Shown here: piece after piece, positions 24,952-33,115 of the stretch
Position numbering within the stretch: the first letter of the stretch is position 1
Layout of the letters: each line of letters begins with the position of its first letter
NCBI RefSeq assembly: GCF_030244015.1
Contig: NZ_JASSYX010000002.1
Location: 620,001 to 684,000 of the forward strand
Direction: 5' to 3'
Length of the DNA stretch: 64,000 nt
From: Pedobacter ginsengisoli
GTDB taxonomy: Bacteria; Bacteroidota; Bacteroidia; Sphingobacteriales; Sphingobacteriaceae
Notes under the pieces: generated by a model
The model's input: the letters and a program-made list of their open reading frames with translations, nothing else
What the model was told of the DNA's origin: nothing
The model's database searches: none
Program-made: the position numbers and the translations under genes

Positions 24952-25443
24952 TTAATCTTGTCCTGTTATTTTACTTCTTCTTTCCATCATCACGGTATCC
25001 CGCCAAAGTCCGTCCATCTTCCCGATCTTTTCTCTGTAACCTATTTTGCGGAATCCAAGCTTTTCATGCAAGGCAATACTCGCAATGTTCTCGGGGAAAA
25101 TGCCTGATTGCAACGTCCATATATTGTTTGTCTCACTTTCAGTAATGAGTTTTTGCAGTAATGCCGTGCCAGCTCCTTTGCCCCGATAATCTTCGTGTAC
25201 GTAAACACTGACCTCTGTTACACCAGCATACACGCATCTTGATGAAACAGGGGACAGTGCGGCCCAACCGGCAACAGCACCGTCAATTATCGCAACATAT
25301 CTCAGTTCGGGAAGGTGTCCCTTATCCCATTCTTCCCAGCTTGGCGCCTCTGTTTGAAAGGTTGCCTGTTTGGTAGCAATTCCATGCAGATAGATGGTTT
25401 TTACATCATCCGAGTGTGCAGGGAGTAATTTGATGATTTCCAT
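24952..25443 (-). CDS. GNAT N-acetyltransferase, ArsN1/phosphinothricin acetyltransferase-like
   Basis: A 163-residue acetyl-CoA-dependent N-acetyltransferase. The PAT-like pattern is clear: HGIATKQATFQTEAPSWEEW (about 20-39), GWAALSPVSSRCVYAGVTEV, SVYVHEDYRGKGAGTALLQK (acetyl-CoA loop, about 87-106), SGIFPENIASIALHEKLGFR and KMDGLWRDTVMMER. Members inside ars operons (ArsN1) acetylate the arsenic antibiotic arsinothricin. Operon position between DUF6428 and arsC supports that role here over a general phosphinothricin function; substrate is inferred, not shown. Confidence 0.88.
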   Translation of the reverse strand: MEIIKLLPAHSDDVKTIYLHGIATKQATFQTEAPSWEEWDKGHLPELRYVAIIDGAVAGWAALSPVSSRCVYAGVTEVSVYVHEDYRGKGAGTALLQKLITESETNNIWTLQSGIFPENIASIALHEKLGFRKIGYREKIGKMDGLWRDTVMMERRSKITGQD

Positions 25444-25451
25444 ATTTTCGT

Positions 25452-26030
25452 TTAGCAGCAGCTGGAGCCTGGTTCACAAGTTTGCCCTGCGCCTGCCAGG
25501 TTTACCATTTGCAGTTTTGGTTTTTGTACAGTTTCTGTTTTGGCAGCTGGCGCGCAGCATTCTTCGCCTGAATCGGTTGTACCACAACTACCACCACGTC
25601 CTACAGCTTTACATTGCGTAAAATCAGGAATCAGGTTGACGATCAGGTTGTCACCGTCGATGATAAATTCACCGGGGTACATCTGCCTGGTATCGAACTG
25701 AGAGTTCCCAAATTCTATTTTAACTGTGCCAAGCGGGTTTAAGGGCAATGATTTTTCAACAGTTCTTACGATAGATAGCGCTTTACTGACCTGCATTGCC
25801 ATGCCTTCGTCCTGATGGGAGGGCTCCCAAAGCTGTACAATGATCTCTGTCCAGGTATTCATCTTGCCGCCGCAGTCAACAGATACGATAGGTGCCTGTT
25901 TGATCTCGGTGATGTGATAGGAGGCATCGACCCATTTGTCTTCTGCATATTGGAACTGCAGGGTGAGGTCATGGTTTTGCTCCAGGGTGGTTTTAAATGT
26001 CTGCCAGGTGGTAAATTCTGTAGTATTCAT
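25452..26030 (-). CDS. DUF6428 family protein with cysteine-rich tail
   Basis: A 192-residue cytoplasmic protein often found in Bacteroidota ars operons. The N-terminal part (about 1-140) is a globular DUF6428 domain (VDASYHITEIKQAPIVSVDC, VQLWEPSHQDEGMAMQVSKA). The last 55 residues are disordered-looking and contain seven cysteines, including GEECC and the terminal SSCC. Such vicinal thiols fit As(III) binding, suggesting a buffer or chaperone, but this is inferred. It is the first gene after arsR, with its own candidate ArsR box directly upstream (26032-26053). Confidence 0.85.
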   Translation of the reverse strand: MNTTEFTTWQTFKTTLEQNHDLTLQFQYAEDKWVDASYHITEIKQAPIVSVDCGGKMNTWTEIIVQLWEPSHQDEGMAMQVSKALSIVRTVEKSLPLNPLGTVKIEFGNSQFDTRQMYPGEFIIDGDNLIVNLIPDFTQCKAVGRGGSCGTTDSGEECCAPAAKTETVQKPKLQMVNLAGAGQTCEPGSSCC

Positions 26031-26031
26031 A

Positions 26032-26053
26032 ATATTGCAATTTAACGATTGAT
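26032..26053 (-). promoter_or_regulatory. Candidate ArsR box upstream of the DUF6428 gene
   Basis: ATATTGCAATTTAACGATTGAT (written on the plus strand in two parts: ATATTGCAATTTA then ACGATTGAT) matches the box at 26405-26426 in 19 of 22 positions. It begins one base from the DUF6428 start codon and overlaps TAAATTG, a -7-like sequence on the minus strand. Confidence 0.6.
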
Positions 26054-26068
26054 GTAAATAAAAAAAGG

Positions 26069-26398
26069 TTAGCAGCAGGACGTTTCTCCTTTATAGGATC
26101 CCAAAAAAGTGCCTAGCTGTTCTTCCAGTAATTTCCAGGTTTTGGGGTTGATGCAGTAACAAACGCTGACGCCTTCTATAGTTCCTTGTATGATTCCTGC
26201 ATTTTTAAGTTCTTTCAGGTGTTGTGAAATGGTCGCTTGTGCCAGTCCCAATTCACCAACAAGATCTCCGCAGATGCAAGTGTTGGATAGGATAATCCTT
26301 TGCAGGATGGCAATGCGGGCAGGGTGGGCCATCGCCTTCAATAAGGTCGACAACTGGTTCTGCTCTTCTGTGAAAATTTCTGTCTTTGTAAGTCCCAT
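26069..26398 (-). CDS. arsR: ArsR family arsenic-responsive repressor
   Basis: A 109-residue winged-helix repressor. The ATG at 26398 (MGLTKTEIF) is chosen because the longer form would need a TTG at 26413 that lies inside the operator. The domain reads LLKAMAHPARIAILQRI, SNTCICGDLVGELGLAQATI, SQHLKELKNAGIIQG. Likely As(III) thiols are Cys-Ile-Cys (TCICGD) and the C-terminal ETSCC. It represses the operon by binding the boxes at 26405-26426 and 26032-26053. Confidence 0.94.
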   Translation of the reverse strand: MGLTKTEIFTEEQNQLSTLLKAMAHPARIAILQRIILSNTCICGDLVGELGLAQATISQHLKELKNAGIIQGTIEGVSVCYCINPKTWKLLEEQLGTFLGSYKGETSCC

Positions 26399-26404
26399 AG
26401 CTTT

Positions 26405-26426
26405 ATATTGCAATATTACGATTAAT
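26405..26426. promoter_or_regulatory. Candidate ArsR box upstream of arsR
   Basis: ATATTGCAATATTACG followed by ATTAAT. On the minus strand this reads AATCGTAATATTGCAAT, resembling known ArsR-type dyads, and contains TAATATTG close to the -7 consensus. It starts 6 bp from the arsR ATG. Only two such boxes were seen in this window, both in this operon. Confidence 0.6.
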
Positions 26427-26494
26427 ATTTTAAAATACCTAAAACAATATATTTTTATTTGGGTTCTGATAGAGCACCTGATCTATACTGAACT

Positions 26495-28675
26495 ATGAAA
26501 AAAAAATCTCCTAAAACCGGTACTGAAGCAGCGATCGATAAGAAGCTTGTACCTCAGCCTGAAAATGCGAAAACTGAAAAATTGAAAGTACATACTGCCG
26601 ACAGCAGTGAAGAGTCGATGACCACGAATCACGGTGTGAAGATCAATGACGATCAAAATTCATTGAAAGCCGGGGAACGTGGCGCGACGCTGCTTGAGGA
26701 TTTTATCCTGAGAGAAAAAATCACCCATTTTGACCATGAGCGTATTCCTGAGCGCATTGTGCACGCCCGTGGGTCGGGTGCGCATGGGGTTTTTAAACTC
26801 TATGAATCGCAGTCAAAGTTTACCAAAGCACATTTTCTGAACGATACAGAGACGGAAACCCCGGTTTTTGTACGGTTCTCGACTGTTGCGGGTTCCAGGG
26901 GATCTACGGATCTGGCCAGGGATGTGAGGGGCTTTGCGGTAAAATTTTATACACAGGAAGGAAACTTTGATCTTGTCGGTAACAATATGCCTGTCTTCTT
27001 TATACAGGATGCGATGAAGTTTCCTGATCTGGTCCATGCAGTGAAACCTGAGCCCGACAATGAGATCCCGCAGGCGGCTTCAGCGCACGATACTTTTTGG
27101 GATTTTATTTCCATGATGCCGGAGTCTGCCCATATGATCATGTGGCTGATGAGTGACCGTGCCATACCGAGGAGTTACCGGATGATGGAGGGTTTTGGAG
27201 TTCATACCTTCCGGCTTATCAATGATAAAGGTGATGCGTCTTTTGTGAAGTTTCATTGGAAGCCACTGTTGGGCGTACATTCTGTTGCCTGGGATGAGGC
27301 GCAGAACATCTCGGGAAAAGATCCTGATTTTCACAGAAGAGACCTGTGGGATGCTATTGAGGCCGGTGCGTTTCCGGAGTGGGAATTGGGTGTTCAGATC
27401 GTGCCGGAAGCCGATGAGTTTAAGTTTGAATTTGATCTGCTTGATCCGACTAAAATAATTCCTGAGGAACTGGTGCCGGTGCAGCGTATCGGAAAAATGA
27501 CGCTCAACCACAATCCTGATAATTTCTTTGCGGAAACGGAGCAGGTGGCTTTCCATGTGGGCCATATTGTGCCGGGTATAGATTTTACCAATGATCCGCT
27601 GTTGCAGGGAAGGTTGTTTTCTTATACGGATACTCAGCTGATCCGTTTGGGCGGGCCAAATTTCCATGAGATCCCGATCAACAGACCTGTGGTGCCTGTT
27701 CACAACAACCAGAGGGATGGTTTTATGCGACAAACGATCAACAGGGGTAAAACGAGTTATGGGCCAAATGGCCTTGGCAACAATGATCCGCAACAGGTCA
27801 AGGCTACTGATGGCGGGTTTACGAGCTATACGGAGCGGGTTGATGCGAAAAAAGTGCGGGCAAGGAGTAAAAGTTTCTTTGACCATTTCAGCCAGGCCAG
27901 GCTCTTTTACAACAGTCAGTCTGCTCCTGAGAAAAATCATTTGATAGATGCGTTCAGCTTTGAGCTGGGTAAAGTTAAGACAGTAGCGATTCGTCAGCGG
28001 ATGATTGGCATACTCTCGCTGATTGACCGGAAACTGGCTACGGAGGTGGCTTTTGGGTTGGGACTTGTTGTTCCTGAGAAGCCGGAACTGCCAGTCAACA
28101 AAAGCATCCCGGCAGACGGTAATCCTGCTGATTTTGAGCCTTTACAGGTGGAAAGCAAATTGAAATCTTCTGCCGCGCTGAGCATGGCCAATACAGTGAA
28201 GGACACGATTAAATCACGAAAAATAGCCATACTTGCTGCGGATGGTGTAGACGGGAAATCTCTGAATGCTGTGAAGGCTGCGCTTGAGGCTGAAGGGGCG
28301 ATTGCGGAAGTAATCGCGCCGAGATTGGGCTCGATCGTTGCTGCGGGCAAGGAAAAGATACCGGTTGACCAGAGTTTTTTGACAGCTGCTTCGGTATTGT
28401 TTGATGCGGTTTATGTTCCGGGTGGGGAGGCTAGTGTCAAGGCGGTAGCTGCGGAGGCCAATGCGGTACATTTCCTGAACGAGGCTTTCAAGCATTGCAA
28501 GGCGATAGCTGCTGATCAGGGTGCGAAAGCTGTACTGGATGCCACTTATTTTGGTTCAGCTAAGCAGCCGGGGCTTTTGATTGGCGATGCCAACAAACTT
28601 GCTGCGGAATTTATTGCGGCTATTGCAAGGCATCGTGTATGGGAACGGGAACCGGCCAGAAAGGTACCGGCTTAA
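26495..28675 (+). CDS. katE: Large-subunit catalase HPII type with C-terminal DJ-1/PfpI-like domain
   Basis: A 726-residue haem catalase that converts hydrogen peroxide to water and oxygen in the cytoplasm. Active-site parts: RIPERIVHARGSGAHGVF (distal His, about 82-99), FDLVGNNMPVFFIQDA (distal Asn, about 158-173) and RLFSYTDTQLIRLGGPNF (proximal Tyr, about 370-387). The extra C-terminal domain (about 570-726, KIAILAADGVDGKSL, VLFDAVYVPGGEASV) marks the HPII large-subunit clade. A 50-residue lysine-rich N-terminal arm precedes the core. It is divergent from arsR and convergent with the ankyrin gene. Terminator at 28748-28780. Confidence 0.97.
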   Translation: MKKKSPKTGTEAAIDKKLVPQPENAKTEKLKVHTADSSEESMTTNHGVKINDDQNSLKAGERGATLLEDFILREKITHFDHERIPERIVHARGSGAHGVFKLYESQSKFTKAHFLNDTETETPVFVRFSTVAGSRGSTDLARDVRGFAVKFYTQEGNFDLVGNNMPVFFIQDAMKFPDLVHAVKPEPDNEIPQAASAHDTFWDFISMMPESAHMIMWLMSDRAIPRSYRMMEGFGVHTFRLINDKGDASFVKFHWKPLLGVHSVAWDEAQNISGKDPDFHRRDLWDAIEAGAFPEWELGVQIVPEADEFKFEFDLLDPTKIIPEELVPVQRIGKMTLNHNPDNFFAETEQVAFHVGHIVPGIDFTNDPLLQGRLFSYTDTQLIRLGGPNFHEIPINRPVVPVHNNQRDGFMRQTINRGKTSYGPNGLGNNDPQQVKATDGGFTSYTERVDAKKVRARSKSFFDHFSQARLFYNSQSAPEKNHLIDAFSFELGKVKTVAIRQRMIGILSLIDRKLATEVAFGLGLVVPEKPELPVNKSIPADGNPADFEPLQVESKLKSSAALSMANTVKDTIKSRKIAILAADGVDGKSLNAVKAALEAEGAIAEVIAPRLGSIVAAGKEKIPVDQSFLTAASVLFDAVYVPGGEASVKAVAAEANAVHFLNEAFKHCKAIAADQGAKAVLDATYFGSAKQPGLLIGDANKLAAEFIAAIARHRVWEREPARKVPA

Positions 28676-28747
28676 GGCAATTAAGTCGCTGGCTTTTATT
28701 GGTCGCCGGCTGATGTAATTGAAATCTAATGTAATTGTAAAAATCAG

Positions 28748-28780
28748 AAGCCCCGCGATGTCAATCAGCGGGGCTTTCTT
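28748..28780. terminator. Bidirectional terminator between katE and the ankyrin gene
   Basis: AAGCCCCGC (28748-28756) pairs perfectly with GCGGGGCTT (28768-28776), loop GATGTCAATCA, followed by TTTCTT. A-rich bases on the other side make it usable for the minus-strand gene too. Confidence 0.85.
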
Positions 28781-28807
28781 ATGTATTAGATAGGTATATA
28801 GGGCCGG

Positions 28808-29293
28808 TTAATTGACGATGTTGTTATCCAGGATGTTTATGGCTTCGGTATTGCCCTGCTGTGCGGCAAGGTCATATACATCGAGCCCGCGGACGTCGAG
28901 CAAATGCTTGTCTGCCCCTGCTGCCAAAAGCAGCTTGAGCAAGTCGTGTCTGCCAAACATGGCCGCAAACATCAGGGCTGTGCCTCCATTTCCGTGCTGG
29001 ATATCGGTATGTGCACCTTTGTCGATCAATAACTGCGCGATGTCGGCATATCCTTTGAATGCCACACCCATCAGTGCGGTATTTCCTCCGTTGTCCTGAG
29101 CGTTCACATCTGCTCCGTTTTCCAGCAGCAGCTCTGCGGCTTTATACTGGTTGTTGTAACAGGCGATAATGAGTGGGGTATAGCCTTTCGCATCGCGGAC
29201 ATTGACGTCGGCATTTTGGCGGATGAGTTCCTGCAGGACTTCCAGATTTCCCAGCCTGGAAGCATGGATGATGATTTGAGCAATATCGGTCAT
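28808..29293 (-). CDS. Ankyrin repeat protein
   Basis: A 161-residue protein made of about four ankyrin repeats: VNVRDAKGYTPLIIACYNN, VNAQDNGGNTALMGVAFKG, TDIQHGNGGTALMFAAMFG and KHLLDVRGLDVYDLAAQQG. No signal peptide, so it should act in the cytoplasm as a protein-binding scaffold. It converges with katE. Ankyrin genes beside catalase genes are known in several bacteria (ankB with katB in Pseudomonas aeruginosa, where it supports catalase activity), so a similar link is reasonable though inferred. Confidence 0.92.
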   Translation of the reverse strand: MTDIAQIIIHASRLGNLEVLQELIRQNADVNVRDAKGYTPLIIACYNNQYKAAELLLENGADVNAQDNGGNTALMGVAFKGYADIAQLLIDKGAHTDIQHGNGGTALMFAAMFGRHDLLKLLLAAGADKHLLDVRGLDVYDLAAQQGNTEAINILDNNIVN

Positions 29294-29354
29294 AATGGTA
29301 TAACAATCTGCATTTGGGAAATGTTTACCGTTCAGATAGATTTTTCAGCCTCTG

Positions 29355-30554
29355 TTAGTAATACTGGATGATCTCGGCCTCGATGATCAAATGACCTTTA
29401 GATTTGCTATGGGTAAAGATGAGGAACTTTTCCCGGTCAGGTTTGATTTTGTATTTTTTGGTGAGGTTTTCTGCTTTGTCGGGATAGTTCCTGACGATCA
29501 CATTGCCGGTTAACTCTTTTTGTTTTTTGAGCGCTGCGGCCGAAATGAAGCTGCTGATCCTGAAGATCCTGCCTGGAAAGGTAGGGTTTATGGCTTCGCT
29601 AAAATACAACTGCGTCTGGCGGTCCAGTTTCGTGAGGTTGTATTTGTCTCCGATCAGGTCAAATGCACCGCTTTTCATCAGTGCGGCATCCGGCTCGTAA
29701 AGATAGGGGGGTGTACTGATTTGCGGTGCAGAGGTGTCTTCCTTTGTAATGTCTCCATTGTCATTCCTGTAAAAGCTGAACTGCTTCACCACGTCATTGA
29801 GGGTTACTGCTGCGATTTTTATCTGATGATCTTTTGGTTTATCCTTTTCTATGATCCAGAGGAGTTCTTTGACTTCGTTTCTGACGCTCAGGATATGGAT
29901 TTCAGCGACATTGGAAAGTTCTTTCAGTCCTGCGCTAATGTCGAGCAAGGGAGCGGTCTTAATGATGACGCGTTTGGCTTTGGAGAGCATCAGGTCAAGG
30001 TTGCTGACCACATCGGGTGTGCAATCTTTGAGCATGAAGACTTTGCCACTGCTGCTCCGTCTGGCGGGGTCGATATAAATGGTATCGAAGGTTTGATCTG
30101 TGGCGGAAAGGTACCCAAGACCATCGCCTTGCAGAAACTGTATGTTGGTCTGCCCGAATACTCCTGCGTTGTGGGCTGCTATTTCTGACAGATCGTCATT
30201 GATCTCGCAATGGGTTACTGCACTTGCGGATTTGGCAAAATAATGACTGTCCACACCAAATCCGCCTGTAAGGTCTATTAAAGGGCTGGTTAAGGCTAGA
30301 CTGGATTTGTACTGTGCGGTGGCTTCTGAGGAGCATTGTTCCACAGATAAGAGGGAAGGGTAGTAGATCCCTTTCTGCCGGAACCAGGAGGGCAGTTTCT
30401 TCATGCATTTGCTCTTCGCGGCAATCTGGCCGGCGAGGTCTGCTGCGGAAACATCCGGGAACGGGCTTTTGGCCATGGCGATTTTATGCACATCGGCAGT
30501 CAGGTGACTGTTGATGTATTCCTGGACATCGCTATCTGTGATCCGCTTGTTCAC
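29355..30554 (-). CDS. Class I SAM-dependent methyltransferase with THUMP-like C-terminal domain
   Basis: A 399-residue cytoplasmic protein. The Rossmann methyltransferase core is at about 90-200: LTSPLIDLTGGFGVDSHYFA (SAM motif I), THCEINDDLSEIAAHNA, and DTIYIDPARRSSSGKVF. The C-terminal THUMP-like domain (about 310-399, ISSFISAAALKKQKELTGN, VRNYPDKAENLTKKYKI) suggests RNA as substrate. The specific modification is unknown. The start overlaps the aspartate kinase stop by 4 bp (last gene of a five-gene operon). Confidence 0.9.
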   Translation of the reverse strand: MNKRITDSDVQEYINSHLTADVHKIAMAKSPFPDVSAADLAGQIAAKSKCMKKLPSWFRQKGIYYPSLLSVEQCSSEATAQYKSSLALTSPLIDLTGGFGVDSHYFAKSASAVTHCEINDDLSEIAAHNAGVFGQTNIQFLQGDGLGYLSATDQTFDTIYIDPARRSSSGKVFMLKDCTPDVVSNLDLMLSKAKRVIIKTAPLLDISAGLKELSNVAEIHILSVRNEVKELLWIIEKDKPKDHQIKIAAVTLNDVVKQFSFYRNDNGDITKEDTSAPQISTPPYLYEPDAALMKSGAFDLIGDKYNLTKLDRQTQLYFSEAINPTFPGRIFRISSFISAAALKKQKELTGNVIVRNYPDKAENLTKKYKIKPDREKFLIFTHSKSKGHLIIEAEIIQYY

Positions 30555-31819
30555 ACCACTTTATCCCTCATTACGATCTGGCAGGTATGCCTGCTTTTTA
30601 CTTCCAGAATGATGTTTTTATTGACTGTTACCCGGTCTATAGTTTGCTGGTTATAATACCTGATGGTCACCAGTTCCAGTCCGGTATTGTATTTTACCTT
30701 GTAATGGACGGACAGATCGGCAATGAGTGCCTCCAGCTTTGCCGGATCATGGTCAAAACTTACCGAAAAGCTGATCGCAGAATTGAGCATGGTGTTGATC
30801 TTGACCTTATGCTTGTGGAAAAGGCTGAAGATGTCACTCAGGTTTTCTTCTATGATGAATGAAAAATCCTTCGGAAATATAGAGATCAGCGCCTGGTTCA
30901 CTTTAAAGATGAAGGAGGGGACAGGCAGGTGGTTGTTTAAACCTGTGATGTCTGTACCCGGGGCGTCCGGCTGTAAAAAGGAGCGTACATACAGCGGGAT
31001 GTTTTTGTTCTGAATGGGTTTGATCGTTTTTGGATGGATGATCGTTGCACCGTAATAAGCCAGTTCTATCGCGTCGTGATAAGAAAGCTGCGGAATTCGC
31101 TGGGTCTCGTCAAACCATTTGGGGTCTGCATTGAGCACTCCGGGTACGTCTTTCCAGATGGTCAGGGCATCTGCCTGCAGGCAGGCGGCAAATATAGCGG
31201 CGGAATAGTCGGAGCCGTCCCTGCCCAGGGTGGTGGTAAAGTTTTCGCTGGTACTGCCGATGAAGCCCTGTGTGACCCCGATGCTCTTCTCGAGCACAGG
31301 TACCAGGTGTTTTTGGATTTCCTGTTCGGTTTTCTCCCAGTTTACCTTGCCTTCTTTATAGGTATTGTCGGTGTGAATGAAATTGCGGGCATCGATCCAT
31401 TTGACATTGCAGCCCATTTCGCTCAGATATGCGCTGACGATTTTAGTGGATACAAGTTCGCCGATGGATACGATCTGGTCGTACACATAATCCGGTGCGT
31501 CATCAGGTGCGTCTTCCAGAAGCCAGTCGATCTCCACAAAGGTATTGGCCACGTCATCGTAAACGGGATTGCTGTGGTCCGGAAGCAGGTCGTTCAGGAT
31601 ATGGAAATGAAATTGTTTGATCTCTTCGAAGATCTGTTGCGTGTTTTCCCCGCCATATTGATAGGTCTTGCAGAGCTCTTCCAGTTTATCGGTGATCTTG
31701 CCCATTGCAGAGATCACGATGAGCAGTTCCGCTCCGGGCTGGTTTAATAGGATTGAGGTCAGATTTCTAACGCCATCGGCATCTTTTACCGATGCGCCGC
31801 CAAACTTAAATACCTGCAT
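30551..31819 (-). CDS. Aspartate kinase
   Basis: A 422-residue enzyme that phosphorylates aspartate, the first step of lysine, threonine and methionine synthesis. The amino-acid kinase domain begins MQVFKFGGASVKDADG (KFGG nucleotide-binding motif) and contains FTTTLGRDGSDYSAAIFA and WKDVPGVLNADP. A short C-terminal ACT-like regulatory region (about 305-415) follows. This is the monofunctional, shorter type seen in Bacteroidota. It follows the DUF3298 lipoprotein stop with no gap. A long antisense frame here is a shadow. Confidence 0.94.
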   Translation of the reverse strand: MQVFKFGGASVKDADGVRNLTSILLNQPGAELLIVISAMGKITDKLEELCKTYQYGGENTQQIFEEIKQFHFHILNDLLPDHSNPVYDDVANTFVEIDWLLEDAPDDAPDYVYDQIVSIGELVSTKIVSAYLSEMGCNVKWIDARNFIHTDNTYKEGKVNWEKTEQEIQKHLVPVLEKSIGVTQGFIGSTSENFTTTLGRDGSDYSAAIFAACLQADALTIWKDVPGVLNADPKWFDETQRIPQLSYHDAIELAYYGATIIHPKTIKPIQNKNIPLYVRSFLQPDAPGTDITGLNNHLPVPSFIFKVNQALISIFPKDFSFIIEENLSDIFSLFHKHKVKINTMLNSAISFSVSFDHDPAKLEALIADLSVHYKVKYNTGLELVTIRYYNQQTIDRVTVNKNIILEVKSRHTCQIVMRDKVV

Positions 31820-32626
31820 TTAATTGGATGGACTAAGTAAAGAATTCGGTTTAGCAATGCCTTTGAGGGCAGAAAATGGGATCAGCAGTTCAGTCGTGCC
31901 AAATACATAGGCCTTGATTTCATAGGGGTTATAAAGAAATTTCAGGCCTTCTGTTGTGACTGTAAAGTTATGATTGAGGCTGAAGATGTTGTTTTCAAAG
32001 AAATAACCGTCTTTTAAACTAGCTTCAGGGCTTAGTTTTTCATTCTTCCTGAAGATCTCTTCGGCTACGGCAGTCAGTTTAGGCATTGTGCCGGGAAGCA
32101 GCAGCGAATCCAGCAGGATCTCCTGCTTGCTGGTGGTGTTGTAGTTATGATAGGTATAAACTGTGTTGGGATGTGCCCCGCCCATATAGCTCACAAATCT
32201 GCTTTTCACAGACAAATAGCCTGGCTTTTGAGCAGCTACTTCGTTCCTGATTTCCAGGAACCAGGTTTGCGGACTGTCTTTTTCTGTTTTTTGGAAATCG
32301 TCAAAGCCTTTGATGAAATCAGCAGCATAGGCCTGGTAAGAGGTGTAGTTCTTGCCGGAATCTGCAGTAAGCATGACTTTTTTCAATATAAAGTCATTGA
32401 CGTCTTCGTCTGCAAACACGGGATAGGAAATCACTGCTTTTGAGGTGTCTGTGGTGTTCTTGTCCCTGGACAGCGGGTTTTTACTGTATACCTTTACGGA
32501 GTCGTAGCTGTAGGTCAGTGTATCAGCTGCACCGGACAGGGTGGTGTCTGTAGCATCTGTCGTTTTTTTCTCACTCTGACAAGCCATGAAGCTGATCAGC
32601 AGCACAAATAGTCCTGTTTTTCTCAT
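31820..32626 (-). CDS. Lipoprotein with DUF4163/DUF3298 (RsiV-like) domains
   Basis: A 268-residue lipoprotein. ATG 32626 (MRKTGLFVLLISFMACQS) gives a lipobox Cys at residue 16 and follows the GNAT stop codon after one base; the upstream ATG 32638 is less likely. The mature part shows the DUF4163/DUF3298 pattern: ISYPVFADEDVNDFI, QTWFLEIRNEVAAQKPGYLS, SYMGGAHPNTVYTYHNYN and a C-terminal FLYNPYEIKAYVFGTTELLI. RsiV-type members bind lysozyme as anti-sigma factors, but no transmembrane anti-sigma part exists here, so its role is unknown. Confidence 0.88.
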   Translation of the reverse strand: MRKTGLFVLLISFMACQSEKKTTDATDTTLSGAADTLTYSYDSVKVYSKNPLSRDKNTTDTSKAVISYPVFADEDVNDFILKKVMLTADSGKNYTSYQAYAADFIKGFDDFQKTEKDSPQTWFLEIRNEVAAQKPGYLSVKSRFVSYMGGAHPNTVYTYHNYNTTSKQEILLDSLLLPGTMPKLTAVAEEIFRKNEKLSPEASLKDGYFFENNIFSLNHNFTVTTEGLKFLYNPYEIKAYVFGTTELLIPFSALKGIAKPNSLLSPSN

Positions 32627-32627
32627 G

Positions 32628-33113
32628 TTAGTTTGCAATTTGCGCTGTTAAATTCTCGATTTGTTCTTTCGAAAAAGAGGCATTGAGCCAGCCGGGCTCT
32701 ATACCGGCGGCATATTTGTTGTAAAAGTTGATGGCTGGCTCGTTCCAGTCGAGTACTTGCCATACCATGCCATTGTAATTGCCTTCCCTGGCTTCCTGCA
32801 CTACCTTTTCAAAAAGGATTTTGCCGATGCCTTTTCCGCGGTAATCTTCGGTGACCAGGAAATCCTCCAGGTACAGGCGGCAGCCTTTCCAGGTCGAGTA
32901 ACGTGTATAGTAGAGGGCGAAACCTACAATAATGTTATCATCTGTAGCCACAAAGGCCTTCCAGACAGGATTTGTACCAAAGCCGGCATCTTCAAATTCT
33001 TGTAAGGTAACGGTAACTTCTTCAGGAGCTTTCTCATAAACGGCAAGCTCATTGATCAGTTCAAGTATCCGCGGGCAGTCTGCTTTTTCAGCAATTCTTA
33101 TATTGAGGTCCAT
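32628..33113 (-). CDS. GNAT family N-acetyltransferase (SSAT/thialysine-like)
   Basis: A 161-residue cytoplasmic acetyltransferase. It matches the diamine/thialysine N-acetyltransferase branch: RIAEKADCPRILELINELA, YEKAPEEVTVT, YYTRYSTWKGCRLYLEDFLV, EDYRGKGIGKILFEKVV (acetyl-CoA loop, about 93-109) and WQVLDWNEPAINFYNKY. The substrate is probably a small amine or lysine analogue (inferred). It lies 2 bp after yggS and 1 bp before the lipoprotein gene. Confidence 0.92.
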   Translation of the reverse strand: MDLNIRIAEKADCPRILELINELAVYEKAPEEVTVTLQEFEDAGFGTNPVWKAFVATDDNIIVGFALYYTRYSTWKGCRLYLEDFLVTEDYRGKGIGKILFEKVVQEAREGNYNGMVWQVLDWNEPAINFYNKYAAGIEPGWLNASFSKEQIENLTAQIAN

Positions 33114-33115
33114 TG

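Noticed and set aside
27080..27940. 286-codon minus-strand frame
   Set aside because: Fully inside katE on the opposite strand; no family features.
29520..31747. Plus-strand frames of 222 and 237 codons
   Set aside because: They are antisense shadows of the methyltransferase and aspartate kinase genes; no protein-like composition or motifs.
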